The notes: generated from the letters alone by a model not told the origin. Numbered from the stretch's first letter, positions 1-8,128 are shown. The stretch is DNA of 10,720 nucleotides from Parvicella sp963922585 (GCA_963922585.1 CAWUIK010000090.1:1-10720), one strand, 5' to 3'. A program made the numbers and translations.

Positions 1-2178
1 ACAAATCTCAACAACTAAATTTGAAATCCCATCCCATTCATATGCTGTAGTCAATGTCATCATATTCCAACCAACATTTATCGTAACGTTCTGTGGATTG
101 AATACCTGAGTTAAACCTGTTTCCCAAGTAGTTGAAAGAGCATTAATTCCAGTACACCCCATTCTTATAGTATAATTATTGTAATTAGTTGTTCCATTTA
201 TTTGTGTAACTTCCCATCCAATCTGAGTAATTTTTCCTCCAACAAATCCCATTGCTTGAAGTTCAGCAGCAGTATATAAGAATTGGTGTTTTGCATTTCT
301 GTACCAATTACCAAATGGGGCTGGCCAAGAAGTTGATGTATTAGCTCCTGTTGGTGTTCCTTGAGTCTGAGTTGAAGCAGCAGCAGAACAAGCTGTATTA
401 GGACTTGGACCACAAGTTGCAGGTACCCCACCTCCTAGATCTGTTTCGAAAAATATAGTATCACCACAAATAATATCAGTTAAATTTGTTGTTACAGTTA
501 CATCAGGTGAATATGCTGCAGCAACATTTAAATCAATGGTATCGTATTTAATACAACCTGCCTGACTAGTAATTTGAACCGCATATTGAATTGGACCGGG
601 AGAGGTCGGTGTAACAGTCGGGTTTGAAATATTTATATTATTCAAAAAAGTTGCAGGTGACCAAACATAGGCATAATTCCCAGGTATATTTGGTGTTGCT
701 TCTAATTGAATATCACTATTCAAACAAGATGTTGTAGAACTTTGCGTTAACGAGTATGTAAAATCAGGAACAACATTTACAATAATTGTATCTCTATTGA
801 CACAACTTCCAGTTAAATCAGAAACTACTTCATAGGTTGTAGTAACGTTAGGACTTGCAATAGGATTATCACAAGGATTACAAGAAAAATTTGTACCTAC
901 TTGAACAGGATCTCCAGAAAGCGCAGTCCAGTTAAAAACATTACCATTGGCAACATTTAATTGAGCTTCATCACCCAAACAAATCGTTTGATCAGGTCCA
1001 GCGTTTGTAGACCCTAATACATTCATTGTATACACAATAGTTTGCTGCCCAGTTACTGGACAAGCATTATCCTCTACAGTTACAATGAAAACATTATTAC
1101 TATTTGCACTTCCAACTGGAGGTGTCCAAGAAACTGTCATTGTTATGACGTTACCATTAGGAGAATTTGGATAACTATATGATACAGTAGAACCCGGTAA
1201 AGTACTTGCAATATTTGTATTAATAAATAATGAATCTGCAACATCAGGATCTGAAAAAGACATATCAAATGTAAATGAAACTCCCTCACACATTTCAAGA
1301 GTTGTAGGTCCTGTTTGAGTTACTGCACCATTTACATTGTCAATTACACCACTTGTAGCACAATCCACGATTTGGTTGGTACAGTTAAGCACTTCTAATG
1401 TAAAATCCTGAACTACTGAACCAACTAAATTACCATTTGCGTCATATTCATCAACTTGAATTGCAATCACAAAACTTCCTTGTTGCGTTAGTACACCAGT
1501 TACCTGACCAGTGTTTGGATCTAATGAAAGTCCCGGATAAGGATTAGCAGGCGTATAACCTGCTTGGTAAGGAACTTGACCAACAGCACTAATTGCTGGG
1601 GCAACAAAACTGTATACAAGAGTATTTCCATCAGTTTCAACAACACCTAAACCAAAACAAACACTTTGGCCAACACAAGTATAAGGAATAGGTGGTGCGC
1701 TAAAATAAGGAGAATTATTACACGGTGCAGTTACACTGTTTAAATCTGCAGAAAAATAATAATTATTTCCTGTACCTACCAAATTTGTAGAAGCATCTCT
1801 ACAACAACTGCTATAAGCAAAAGTCCAAGTATCACAATCATCAGGTAAAGTTACTACTCCAGTATATACCCAAGCATCATTTCCAGGTATACTTGGACCA
1901 GGAGTAGCAGAAGGACATAGTTGAGAAACATCAGTTACTGTACCGTCATTTACAACTTGCAAAACTGGATTGGGTAGCCCACATGTATTAGTTATAGTTA
2001 TGGTTTCTGTACCTCCAGGTGTAATAAATCCAGTACTTTGATCCTCATAAATAGTAAGAGTAATCAAATATTGATTTGGTCCAACACATTCATAAGTTAC
2101 ATTTCCTCCTGGAACATGCGAACCATAAGCCAATGTAATTGAAAAAAATGTTGAAAGCAATAGAATTAAATTTTTCAT
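1..2178 (-). CDS. Large secreted multi-domain Ig-like protein, N-terminal 726 residues (3' end outside the window)
   Basis: The frame is open without a stop from the ATG at 2178-2176 to the left edge, so the gene is partial. Residues 1-19 form a signal peptide: K2, a hydrophobic core, and a likely cut after Ala-Tyr-Gly before SHVPGG. Residues 20-145 are a Cys-containing domain that starts with GGNVTYECVG and carries CCRDASTNL at 125-133, a pattern I know from long Bacteroidota surface proteins. Residues 216-266 resemble a putative-Ig (He_PIG) module (GLSLDPNTGQVTG). Three further Ig/PKD-like stretches follow: about 288-388, 390-470 (NAGPDQTICLGD...TTTYEV) and 484-553. Residues 573-726 look like a beta-sandwich domain (FGNWYRNAKHQFLY, WDGISNLVVEIC). 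Proteins of this build usually end in a type IX secretion or gliding-associated C-terminal domain, but that part is not visible here. The role is inferred to be adhesion, surface binding or gliding; no enzyme motif is seen. Confidence 0.88.
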   Translation of the reverse strand, partial: MKNLILLLSTFFSITLAYGSHVPGGNVTYECVGPNQYLITLTIYEDQSTGFITPGGTETITITNTCGLPNPVLQVVNDGTVTDVSQLCPSATPGPSIPGNDAWVYTGVVTLPDDCDTWTFAYSSCCRDASTNLVGTGNNYYFSADLNSVTAPCNNSPYFSAPPIPYTCVGQSVCFGLGVVETDGNTLVYSFVAPAISAVGQVPYQAGYTPANPYPGLSLDPNTGQVTGVLTQQGSFVIAIQVDEYDANGNLVGSVVQDFTLEVLNCTNQIVDCATSGVIDNVNGAVTQTGPTTLEMCEGVSFTFDMSFSDPDVADSLFINTNIASTLPGSTVSYSYPNSPNGNVITMTVSWTPPVGSANSNNVFIVTVEDNACPVTGQQTIVYTMNVLGSTNAGPDQTICLGDEAQLNVANGNVFNWTALSGDPVQVGTNFSCNPCDNPIASPNVTTTYEVVSDLTGSCVNRDTIIVNVVPDFTYSLTQSSTTSCLNSDIQLEATPNIPGNYAYVWSPATFLNNINISNPTVTPTSPGPIQYAVQITSQAGCIKYDTIDLNVAAAYSPDVTVTTNLTDIICGDTIFFETDLGGGVPATCGPSPNTACSAAASTQTQGTPTGANTSTSWPAPFGNWYRNAKHQFLYTAAELQAMGFVGGKITQIGWEVTQINGTTNYNNYTIRMGCTGINALSTTWETGLTQVFNPQNVTINVGWNMMTLTTAYEWDGISNLVVEIC

Positions 2179-2270
2179 ACGTTATTTCTATAAAATGAAT
2201 TTAGGTACAGTAATAAACAAAATTATACAAACTTCAATTAATTAAGTAGTTTTAGTTAAATTTTCTTTAC

Positions 2271-2302
2271 CAAAATTATTCTAATTGTTGTTTTCTTACA
2301 AT
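2271..2302 (-). promoter_or_regulatory. Candidate Bacteroidota promoter for the large secreted protein gene
   Basis: Read on the minus strand, ATTG (2302-2299) lies 20 bases upstream of TAATTTTG (2278-2271). This fits the Bacteroidota -33/-7 pattern (TTTG, 19-21 bases, TAnnTTTG) and would give a leader of about 85 bases. A second exact TAATTTTG sits closer to the gene (2225-2218), but I see no -33 match at the right spacing for it. Either could be the real start region. The upstream end of this promoter approaches the 5' side of the divergent glpK gene, so the two genes share one 168-base control region. Confidence 0.4.
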
Positions 2303-2346
2303 CTTTGACGAATGAATTAACACAAGGTTGCCTTAATATTAAAAAA

Positions 2347-3828
2347 ATGGAAAATTATATTATTAGTTTAGATCAAGGAACTACAAGTTCTAGAAGTATT
2401 ATTTTTGACTCAAACTCAAATATTATATGCATTCATCAAAAAGAATTTAAACAAATTTTTCCTAAAAGCGGATGGGTAGAACATGACCCCATAGAAATTC
2501 TTGATTCTCAAAAAAACACATTAAATTACGTCTTAAATGAATTTAGTTTTGATAAAAAACTTATAAAAACAATTGGTATAACGAATCAGAGGGAAACTGT
2601 TGTTGCTTGGAATAAAAACACAGGCCGGCCGTATTACAATGCAATTGTTTGGCAAGACACCAGGACATCAGAGTTTTGTAAAGATTTGATTGCTAAAAAT
2701 TTATCTAAAACTATTTTAGATAAAACTGGACTCGTTTTGGATTCCTATTTTTCTGCAAGCAAAATGAGATGGATTCTTGACAACTGTCCTAATGCACAAA
2801 TGGATGCTGATAAAGGAGATTTACTTTTTGGAACGATAGACACTTGGTTAATTTGGAATCTTACTGATAAAAAATCTTTTGTTACAGATGTTTCTAACGC
2901 TTCCAGAACACTTCTTTTTAACATCAACACTTTGGAATGGGACGAAGAATTATTAGAGATTTTTGGAATTAATAAAAATTGTTTACCTAAGGTAAAAGCA
3001 TCTTCAGATTATTTCGGTGAAATAATTATAGAAGATCTCGAGATTCCAATTAATGGTGTGGCTGGAGATCAGCAAGCTGCACTTTTTGGACAGTGTTGTT
3101 TTGAAAAAGGAATGGCCAAAAACACATACGGAACAGGGTGTTTTATGTTAATGAACACTGGAAATGAAAGAATTGAAAGTCAAAATGGTTTATTAAGTAC
3201 TATAGCATGGAAAATTGGTGAAAATGTGACTTATGCTTTGGAAGGAAGTGTTTTTGTGGCTGGTTCTGCAATACAATGGCTTAGAGATGGATTGCAAATA
3301 ATTGAAGATGCAACTGCTTCAGAAAAATTAGCAAAAGAAGCAAACCCCAATAATGAAGTATATGTAGTTCCTGCCTTTGTTGGCTTGGGAGCTCCTTACT
3401 GGGACATGAATGCTAGAGGTGGAATTGTAGGGCTCACTAGAGATACAGGCATTGCAGAAATAACGAAAGCTACGTTAGATTCATTGGCTTATCAAACCAA
3501 AGATGTTTTGAATGCCATGATGAAAGATTCAAAAATTGACTTAAAAATTTTGAGAGTTGATGGTGGAGCTTCAGCCAATAATTATTTAATGCAATTTCAA
3601 TCAGACATGCTTCAAATTGAAATTGATAGACCGATATGTAAAGAATCTACAGCCCTTGGCGTTGCTTTTTTAGCAGGAATTGGAGCAGGAATTTGGAAAG
3701 ATAATGAACTTTATGACATTCGAAAAGTTGAACACGTTTTTGAACCTAAATTAGATTTAAAAACCTCCGAAATTAAATATCAAAAATGGGAAAAAGCTGT
3801 CGAAGTAATTAGATCATGGACCTATTAG
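2347..3828 (+). CDS. glpK: Glycerol kinase (FGGY family)
   Basis: GlpK phosphorylates glycerol with ATP to give sn-glycerol 3-phosphate in the cytoplasm, feeding glycolysis and phospholipid synthesis. The 493-residue protein matches the usual length of about 500. The phosphate-binding start DQGTTSSR is at 9-16. The glycerol-contacting residues known from E. coli are present: R82-E83 in NQRETV, Y134, and the catalytic base D241 in GVAGDQQAALFG. Also present are KNTYGTGCFMLMNTG (about 258-272), the C-terminal ATPase-fold segment VGLGAPYWDMNARGG, and the adenine-side motif VDGGAS (about 404-409). I chose ATG 2347 because MENYIISLDQGTT aligns with the family N-terminus; a TTG 14 codons upstream at 2305 would add an untypical tail. 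The short loop that binds the inhibitor fructose 1,6-bisphosphate in E. coli GlpK is absent. No glpF or glpD lies next to it in this window. Confidence 0.96.
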   Translation: MENYIISLDQGTTSSRSIIFDSNSNIICIHQKEFKQIFPKSGWVEHDPIEILDSQKNTLNYVLNEFSFDKKLIKTIGITNQRETVVAWNKNTGRPYYNAIVWQDTRTSEFCKDLIAKNLSKTILDKTGLVLDSYFSASKMRWILDNCPNAQMDADKGDLLFGTIDTWLIWNLTDKKSFVTDVSNASRTLLFNINTLEWDEELLEIFGINKNCLPKVKASSDYFGEIIIEDLEIPINGVAGDQQAALFGQCCFEKGMAKNTYGTGCFMLMNTGNERIESQNGLLSTIAWKIGENVTYALEGSVFVAGSAIQWLRDGLQIIEDATASEKLAKEANPNNEVYVVPAFVGLGAPYWDMNARGGIVGLTRDTGIAEITKATLDSLAYQTKDVLNAMMKDSKIDLKILRVDGGASANNYLMQFQSDMLQIEIDRPICKESTALGVAFLAGIGAGIWKDNELYDIRKVEHVFEPKLDLKTSEIKYQKWEKAVEVIRSWTY

Positions 3829-3878
3829 GTTTTCAACATAAAACAAATTTCAATAATTATTAATTATAAGATTTATAT

Positions 3879-3886
3879 TACTTTTG
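3879..3886 (+). promoter_or_regulatory. Candidate -7 promoter element for the cysteine desulfurase gene
   Basis: TACTTTTG matches the Bacteroidota -7 consensus TAnnTTTG exactly and lies 41 bases before the ATG, giving a leader of roughly 35 bases. The expected -33 region (about 3856-3859, ATTA) matches poorly. It lies after the glpK stop, so the desulfurase gene probably has its own transcript rather than depending only on read-through from glpK. Confidence 0.45.
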
Positions 3887-3927
3887 TAATAATACCTACT
3901 TAAGATAGTAAAAACTGATACCAAAAG

Positions 3928-5076
3928 ATGAAAGTTTATTTAGATAATGCAGCAACAACACCCATGGCGCCAGAAGTTTGGGAAGCGATGGAACCTTTTA
4001 TGAAAGAACATTTTGGCAATCCTTCTTCCTCTCATGCTTTTGGAAGAAAGACTAAAAATGCCATTGAAATGTCCCGTAGAAAGGTAGCAAGTCTTATCAA
4101 TGCTGAGCCTGGTGAAATCATTTTCACTTCTGGAGGTACGGAAGCAGATAATATGGCTTTATGGTGTAGTGTTAGGGATCATGGAGTAAAAAGAATTATT
4201 ACTTCTACTATTGAGCACCATGCCGTAGGACATACTGCAGAGAGTATTTCAGAAAAAGAAGGAACAGAAATAGTTTATGTACATTTAGACGAAAGAGGCT
4301 CCGTAAATATGGAACACCTTGAATCTTTATTAAAAGAGGATGTCAAAACTTTGGTTTCTTTGATGCATGCCAACAATGAAATAGGAAACTTACTTCCATT
4401 AGAAAAAGTAAATACACTTTGTAAAAAATACAAAGCATTATTTCATTCGGATACAGTTCAAACTATGGGGCATTATCACTTCGACCTCAAAAAAATAGAT
4501 ATTGACTTTATAACTTGTGCAGCACACAAATTTCATGGACCAAAAGGTGTTGGATTCTTATATGTTAATAAAAAACTCCAGATGAGTCAATTTATCCATG
4601 GAGGTGCTCAAGAAAGAGGACATCGAGGAGGAACTGAAAATTTATATGGAATTATTGGTTTGGCTAAAGCTATAGAATTAGCATACACCGATCTTGAAGA
4701 ACATCAGACTCATGTGCAAAACATCAAAAACTATATGAAAAGTCGATTGATAGAAATTGAACCTAAAATAAAATTCAATGGTGAACAAGATGCTGACAAA
4801 AGTCTCTACACAGTTTTGAATGTTTGTTTTCCACTTTCCGAAAGTAATGCCATGATGCTTTTCAGTTTGGATATCAACGGAGTTGCCGCTTCTGGAGGCA
4901 GCGCTTGTTCATCTGGCAGCAACAAAGGCTCTCATGTTTTGGCTTCACTAGAAGGTTCTGAATACTGTAATGCAATACGGTTCTCTTTTAGCAGATACAC
5001 AACAAAGGAAGAAATTGACTTTGCTATTGAACAAATTAAAAATTGCACAAGAATTTTGGAAGTTGCTGAAAGTTAA
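3928..5076 (+). CDS. Cysteine desulfurase, NifS/IscS type (class V PLP aminotransferase fold)
   Basis: This PLP enzyme removes sulfur from L-cysteine as an enzyme-bound persulfide, releasing alanine. It supplies sulfur for Fe-S clusters, tRNA thiolation or other thio-cofactors in the cytoplasm. The N-terminus YLDNAATTPMAPEV is the family signature. Visible active-site features are SGGTEADN (68-75), the ring-stacking His in IEHHAV (95-100), D175 and Q178 in HSDTVQTMG, the PLP lysine K201 in CAAHKFHGPKG, RGGTEN (233-238), and the persulfide cysteine C327 in SGGSACSSGS. The flexible Cys loop with SHVLASL after it suggests group I (NifS/IscS) rather than SufS. At 382 residues it is slightly shorter than E. 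coli IscS (404). No iscU, sufE or tRNA-modification partner is adjacent, so the sulfur acceptor cannot be told from context. Its TAA stop interlocks with the stop of the convergent TPR-protein gene. Confidence 0.94.
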   Translation: MKVYLDNAATTPMAPEVWEAMEPFMKEHFGNPSSSHAFGRKTKNAIEMSRRKVASLINAEPGEIIFTSGGTEADNMALWCSVRDHGVKRIITSTIEHHAVGHTAESISEKEGTEIVYVHLDERGSVNMEHLESLLKEDVKTLVSLMHANNEIGNLLPLEKVNTLCKKYKALFHSDTVQTMGHYHFDLKKIDIDFITCAAHKFHGPKGVGFLYVNKKLQMSQFIHGGAQERGHRGGTENLYGIIGLAKAIELAYTDLEEHQTHVQNIKNYMKSRLIEIEPKIKFNGEQDADKSLYTVLNVCFPLSESNAMMLFSLDINGVAASGGSACSSGSNKGSHVLASLEGSEYCNAIRFSFSRYTTKEEIDFAIEQIKNCTRILEVAES

Positions 5077-6215
5077 TCTTGAATTTCTAATTCTTTCATG
5101 CATTCTGAAATTCTAAGTTTCACAAAAGCATGATATGAAATAACATCAGTATATCTCTCATCAATTTTTAAATAAAGTGAAGCGGCTTCTTCAAACTTCT
5201 TATTAATATATAATTCATTGGCTCTTTCGAGCAGTAAATCTGCGTTAAACTTTTTGATTTTTTCGTCCAATTCTGATTGAAGTAAAGCATCTAGTTCAGT
5301 TATTTTCTCTTGAACCTCTTTGTCTGAAGGGTTCTTTTTGCTCAATGCAATGTATTGATAAAATGATTCGTTATATTTTCCTCTGACATAATTTTCGTAT
5401 GCTTTGTTTTTTATTAGTTCATATTCTGCTTTTTTGGACTGCTGAGCTTCAATATAAAAATTGAGATACTTGAGCCTTTGTTCGCACAAAGCACAAGAAC
5501 TATTCAATGCAAGTGCAGATTCAAAATAATTTTTTGATTTGGTATATTTTCCTGCTAGAAAAAACTCATTTCCCATATTCAATGACTCTTCAAACAACTT
5601 CAAGTCATACTCTATTTGAATAAAAAGTCTTTCAGAAGCATCGAGAGCCATTTTATCATTATGAAATTCATCTGCAATAGAAAGATATTCATAATAAGCT
5701 TCAATTTTTCTATCCTCTTCTTCCAAACTCATTGCTTCTTCAAATCTTTCTTTATAGCGCTGCCTTTTTTGATTCGCTTGAATTACCATTAACTGTCCTT
5801 GAATGGTTTTGGAATTATTAATTATGTTGGTAATTTTATTTTTAGGATAAGGTAATGATGGATACATCAAACTTGCATCATCGAAAGTTTTCATTGCAAA
5901 AACCTCTTGTTTATCATTTAAAAGACTATCTGCTTTAGATATTAATTCCACATATTTTGAATCCTGATGAAGATATGACTCCAAAGAATCTACAATGGCT
6001 ATTTTCTTTTTGATATTTTGAGTAGTAAGATAGGTGCAACTATCATTTTGAATACATTTTTTTTCAGCCAAACTATAAAAATATCTTGATTGGGTCCAAT
6101 TCTTAATTTTTAACAATGAATCCGCTTTTCCAATCAGATACATCTCTTCATTGATTTGAGAAATCAATGTCATAGAGGAAAGTAAAAAAATTATTATGTA
6201 AAAATATTTTGTCAA
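5073..6215 (-). CDS. Exported TPR-like repeat protein of unknown function
   Basis: The 380-residue product has an N-terminal signal peptide (about 1-19, TKYFYIIIFLLSSMTLIS, cut likely before Q20), so it should reach the periplasm or cell surface; no lipobox Cys is seen. The rest is strongly helical with TPR-like units: about 28-60, 92-122 (both carry KADSLL), 155-190, 213-246 (NEFFLAGKYTKSKNYFESALAL), 268-300 and 328-358 (ANELYINKKFEEAASLY). A C-x-x-C pair sits at 241-244. Such repeats normally bind protein partners; I do not recognise a specific function. The start is TTG at 6215-6213: an in-frame stop lies only eight codons upstream, no ATG precedes the signal peptide, and the first internal ATG (residue 15) would destroy it. 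The TTG overlaps the recQ stop (TTGA), implying an operon with translational coupling. Confidence 0.8.
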   Translation of the reverse strand: MTKYFYIIIFLLSSMTLISQINEEMYLIGKADSLLKIKNWTQSRYFYSLAEKKCIQNDSCTYLTTQNIKKKIAIVDSLESYLHQDSKYVELISKADSLLNDKQEVFAMKTFDDASLMYPSLPYPKNKITNIINNSKTIQGQLMVIQANQKRQRYKERFEEAMSLEEEDRKIEAYYEYLSIADEFHNDKMALDASERLFIQIEYDLKLFEESLNMGNEFFLAGKYTKSKNYFESALALNSSCALCEQRLKYLNFYIEAQQSKKAEYELIKNKAYENYVRGKYNESFYQYIALSKKNPSDKEVQEKITELDALLQSELDEKIKKFNADLLLERANELYINKKFEEAASLYLKIDERYTDVISYHAFVKLRISECMKELEIQD

Positions 6216-8128
6216 TTTAATTTCAATTTTGAAGCGTCATCTACTAAAATAATGCCATTATCAAGCATCCATTGAATTGCAAATTTAAGTTTATCTCGCT
6301 TATATTGACTTGATAATTTATTCACATGTTCATTAATCGTAGTGTTTTCTATGGTTTTGATTTGACTTTTAATATCATCTACCATTTGCTTTAAAAGATG
6401 GGAATCAACAGGTTTATTCCTTTCTTTTTCGATGCAATAATCACAAACACCACATTCTTCTTTTGAAATTTCACCAAAATACTTCAACAACATTCTAGAC
6501 CTACACAAATGCTCTGAAAAAGCGTAATGAATCATGCTATTTGTATTCGCAATGGCTGTTTCTTTTAGTTTTGTGTAAAACTCTTTAGGAATGGTGAGTA
6601 ATTTCATGTCAATCCTCGGCTGCAAAAAAGTAATTGCTACTTCTCCTTCTGCCCTATCATACTCAATCACTTGTAATTGATGTAATTCATTCAAAACTTT
6701 TACTACATCCTTAATTGTTATTTTTAACTTCTTTGCAACTTCATTTTCTAAAATTTTCACTGGAGCGTCAAACATTCCACCGTAATTTCTCAGCAAAAAC
6801 TTAATCACAATATCATATTTGGGATATCTCACTTGGATATCATACAAATCCCTTTGATTCATTAAGATAAAAACTGTAGATTTCACCTTACCATTTTCTG
6901 ACATTTGCCAATACCCAGCCCTTTCAATAAATGATGCTGAATTGACAATTTCTTTTAAAGTAAAATCACTTTTTGAGCGAAGATTGTCCCAATCGATTCT
7001 GAAAGTTTCCAGTTCTCCAGAACCAATCGCCAATCTAAATTCATTGCAAATCAAACCATAAACCCTTTTGATGATATCAATCTGAGGGAAGCGCTGTTCT
7101 GTTCTTTTTATTAAATTATCTCTATCTGATTCATTTACTAACAAAACAGCAAAAGATTTTTTCCCATCTCTACCTCCTCTACCTGCTTCTTGAAAATATG
7201 CTTCTAGAGATTCAGGTAAATCAACATTTATTACAAACCTCACATCTGGTTTATCTATTCCCATTCCAAAAGCATTGGTAGTACAAATCACTTTAAAATC
7301 ACCTTTCATCCACAAATGTTGTTTTTTCTCCCTAACATCCATATCCAATCCAGCATGATAATAATCAGAAGTAATACCATTGTTTTTCAAAATATTGGCA
7401 AACTCAACTGTTTTATTTCGACTTCTCACATAAATAATCCCAGAACCTTTTTGCTTTCTTATAATCGAAAGCATCAAATCTATTTTCCTTTCATCATTGT
7501 AAACAAAATACCTTAAGTTTTCTCTATAAAAACTCTTCTTGATGACCAACTCTTTTTCAAAACCAAGTTTTTGTTGAATATCTTGAACTACTTTAGGAGT
7601 AGCTGTTGCAGTAAGTGCTAATAATGGAACGTTTGGTAATAATTTCCTAATTTCTATTATTTCTATATACGAAGGTCTAAAATCATACCCCCATTGACTT
7701 ATACAATGCGCTTCGTCTATGGCAAGAAGATTAACGTTCATTTTCTTTAATCTTTCTTGAAAAAGAGATGTCTTTAGCCTTTCAGGTGAAACATAGATAA
7801 ATTTAAAACCTCCGTAAACTGCATTATCTAAAGCAATATCTATTTGACGTTTGGATAAACCAGAATGAATCGCCAAAGCTTTGATGCCTCTTGATTTCAA
7901 GTTTTCAACCTGATCTTTCATCAAAGCTATAAGAGGAGTGACTACAATACAAATACCTTCGCGACAAAGCGCAGGAACTTGAAAACAAATAGATTTCCCT
8001 CCTCCTGTTGGCAATAGTGCCAAAGTATCATTTCCTTCAAGTACTGAAGTGACAATTTCAAGTTGTGAAGACCTAAAAGAATCATAGCCCCAATACTGTT
8101 TTAATATTTTTTTTGGTTCAAATAGCAT
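6212..8128 (-). CDS. recQ: RecQ-family ATP-dependent DNA helicase
   Basis: RecQ is a 3'-5' superfamily 2 DNA helicase that acts in recombination and repair of stalled or broken replication forks. The 638-residue protein shows motif 0 (GYDSFRSSQLEIV, Q22), Walker A LPTGGGKS (39-46), the DEAH box (138-141) followed by the RecQ aromatic-rich loop CISQWGYDFRPSY, TATAT (173-177), YVRSRNKT (233-240), YHAGL (257-261), TTNAFGMGIDKPDVRFV (283-299) and QEAGRGGRDG (313-322). Four zinc ligands, C542, C559, C562 and C565, have the standard spacing but lie about 160 residues later than in E. coli RecQ (C380-C403). The stretch 345-510, between helicase core and zinc site, looks like winged-helix material (KKLKITIKDVVKVLNELHQLQVIEY). 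I see no clear HRDC domain; the C-terminal 70 residues are helical and basic. It is the first gene of an operon with the TPR protein. Confidence 0.94.
   Translation of the reverse strand: MLFEPKKILKQYWGYDSFRSSQLEIVTSVLEGNDTLALLPTGGGKSICFQVPALCREGICIVVTPLIALMKDQVENLKSRGIKALAIHSGLSKRQIDIALDNAVYGGFKFIYVSPERLKTSLFQERLKKMNVNLLAIDEAHCISQWGYDFRPSYIEIIEIRKLLPNVPLLALTATATPKVVQDIQQKLGFEKELVIKKSFYRENLRYFVYNDERKIDLMLSIIRKQKGSGIIYVRSRNKTVEFANILKNNGITSDYYHAGLDMDVREKKQHLWMKGDFKVICTTNAFGMGIDKPDVRFVINVDLPESLEAYFQEAGRGGRDGKKSFAVLLVNESDRDNLIKRTEQRFPQIDIIKRVYGLICNEFRLAIGSGELETFRIDWDNLRSKSDFTLKEIVNSASFIERAGYWQMSENGKVKSTVFILMNQRDLYDIQVRYPKYDIVIKFLLRNYGGMFDAPVKILENEVAKKLKITIKDVVKVLNELHQLQVIEYDRAEGEVAITFLQPRIDMKLLTIPKEFYTKLKETAIANTNSMIHYAFSEHLCRSRMLLKYFGEISKEECGVCDYCIEKERNKPVDSHLLKQMVDDIKSQIKTIENTTINEHVNKLSSQYKRDKLKFAIQWMLDNGIILVDDASKLKLN

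Noticed and set aside
198..431. Minus-strand open frame of 77 codons (Leu/Gln-rich)
   Set aside because: It lies out of frame inside the large secreted-protein gene, whose own frame reads as clear Ig-like and beta-sandwich sequence.
2305..2346. Upstream TTG start extending GlpK by 14 residues
   Set aside because: The added residues (TNELTQGCLNIKK) do not resemble the family, while MENYIISLDQGTT from ATG 2347 does.
2745..2930. Minus-strand open frame inside glpK
   Set aside because: It lies antisense to a fully recognisable coding region and has no family resemblance.
3829..3878. Terminator after glpK
   Set aside because: TAATTATTAATTA is a palindromic A/T run without a G/C stem or a following T tract, so it is not convincing.
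7316..7516. Plus-strand open frame inside recQ
   Set aside because: It is a shadow of the helicase motif region; the composition is unlike a real protein.
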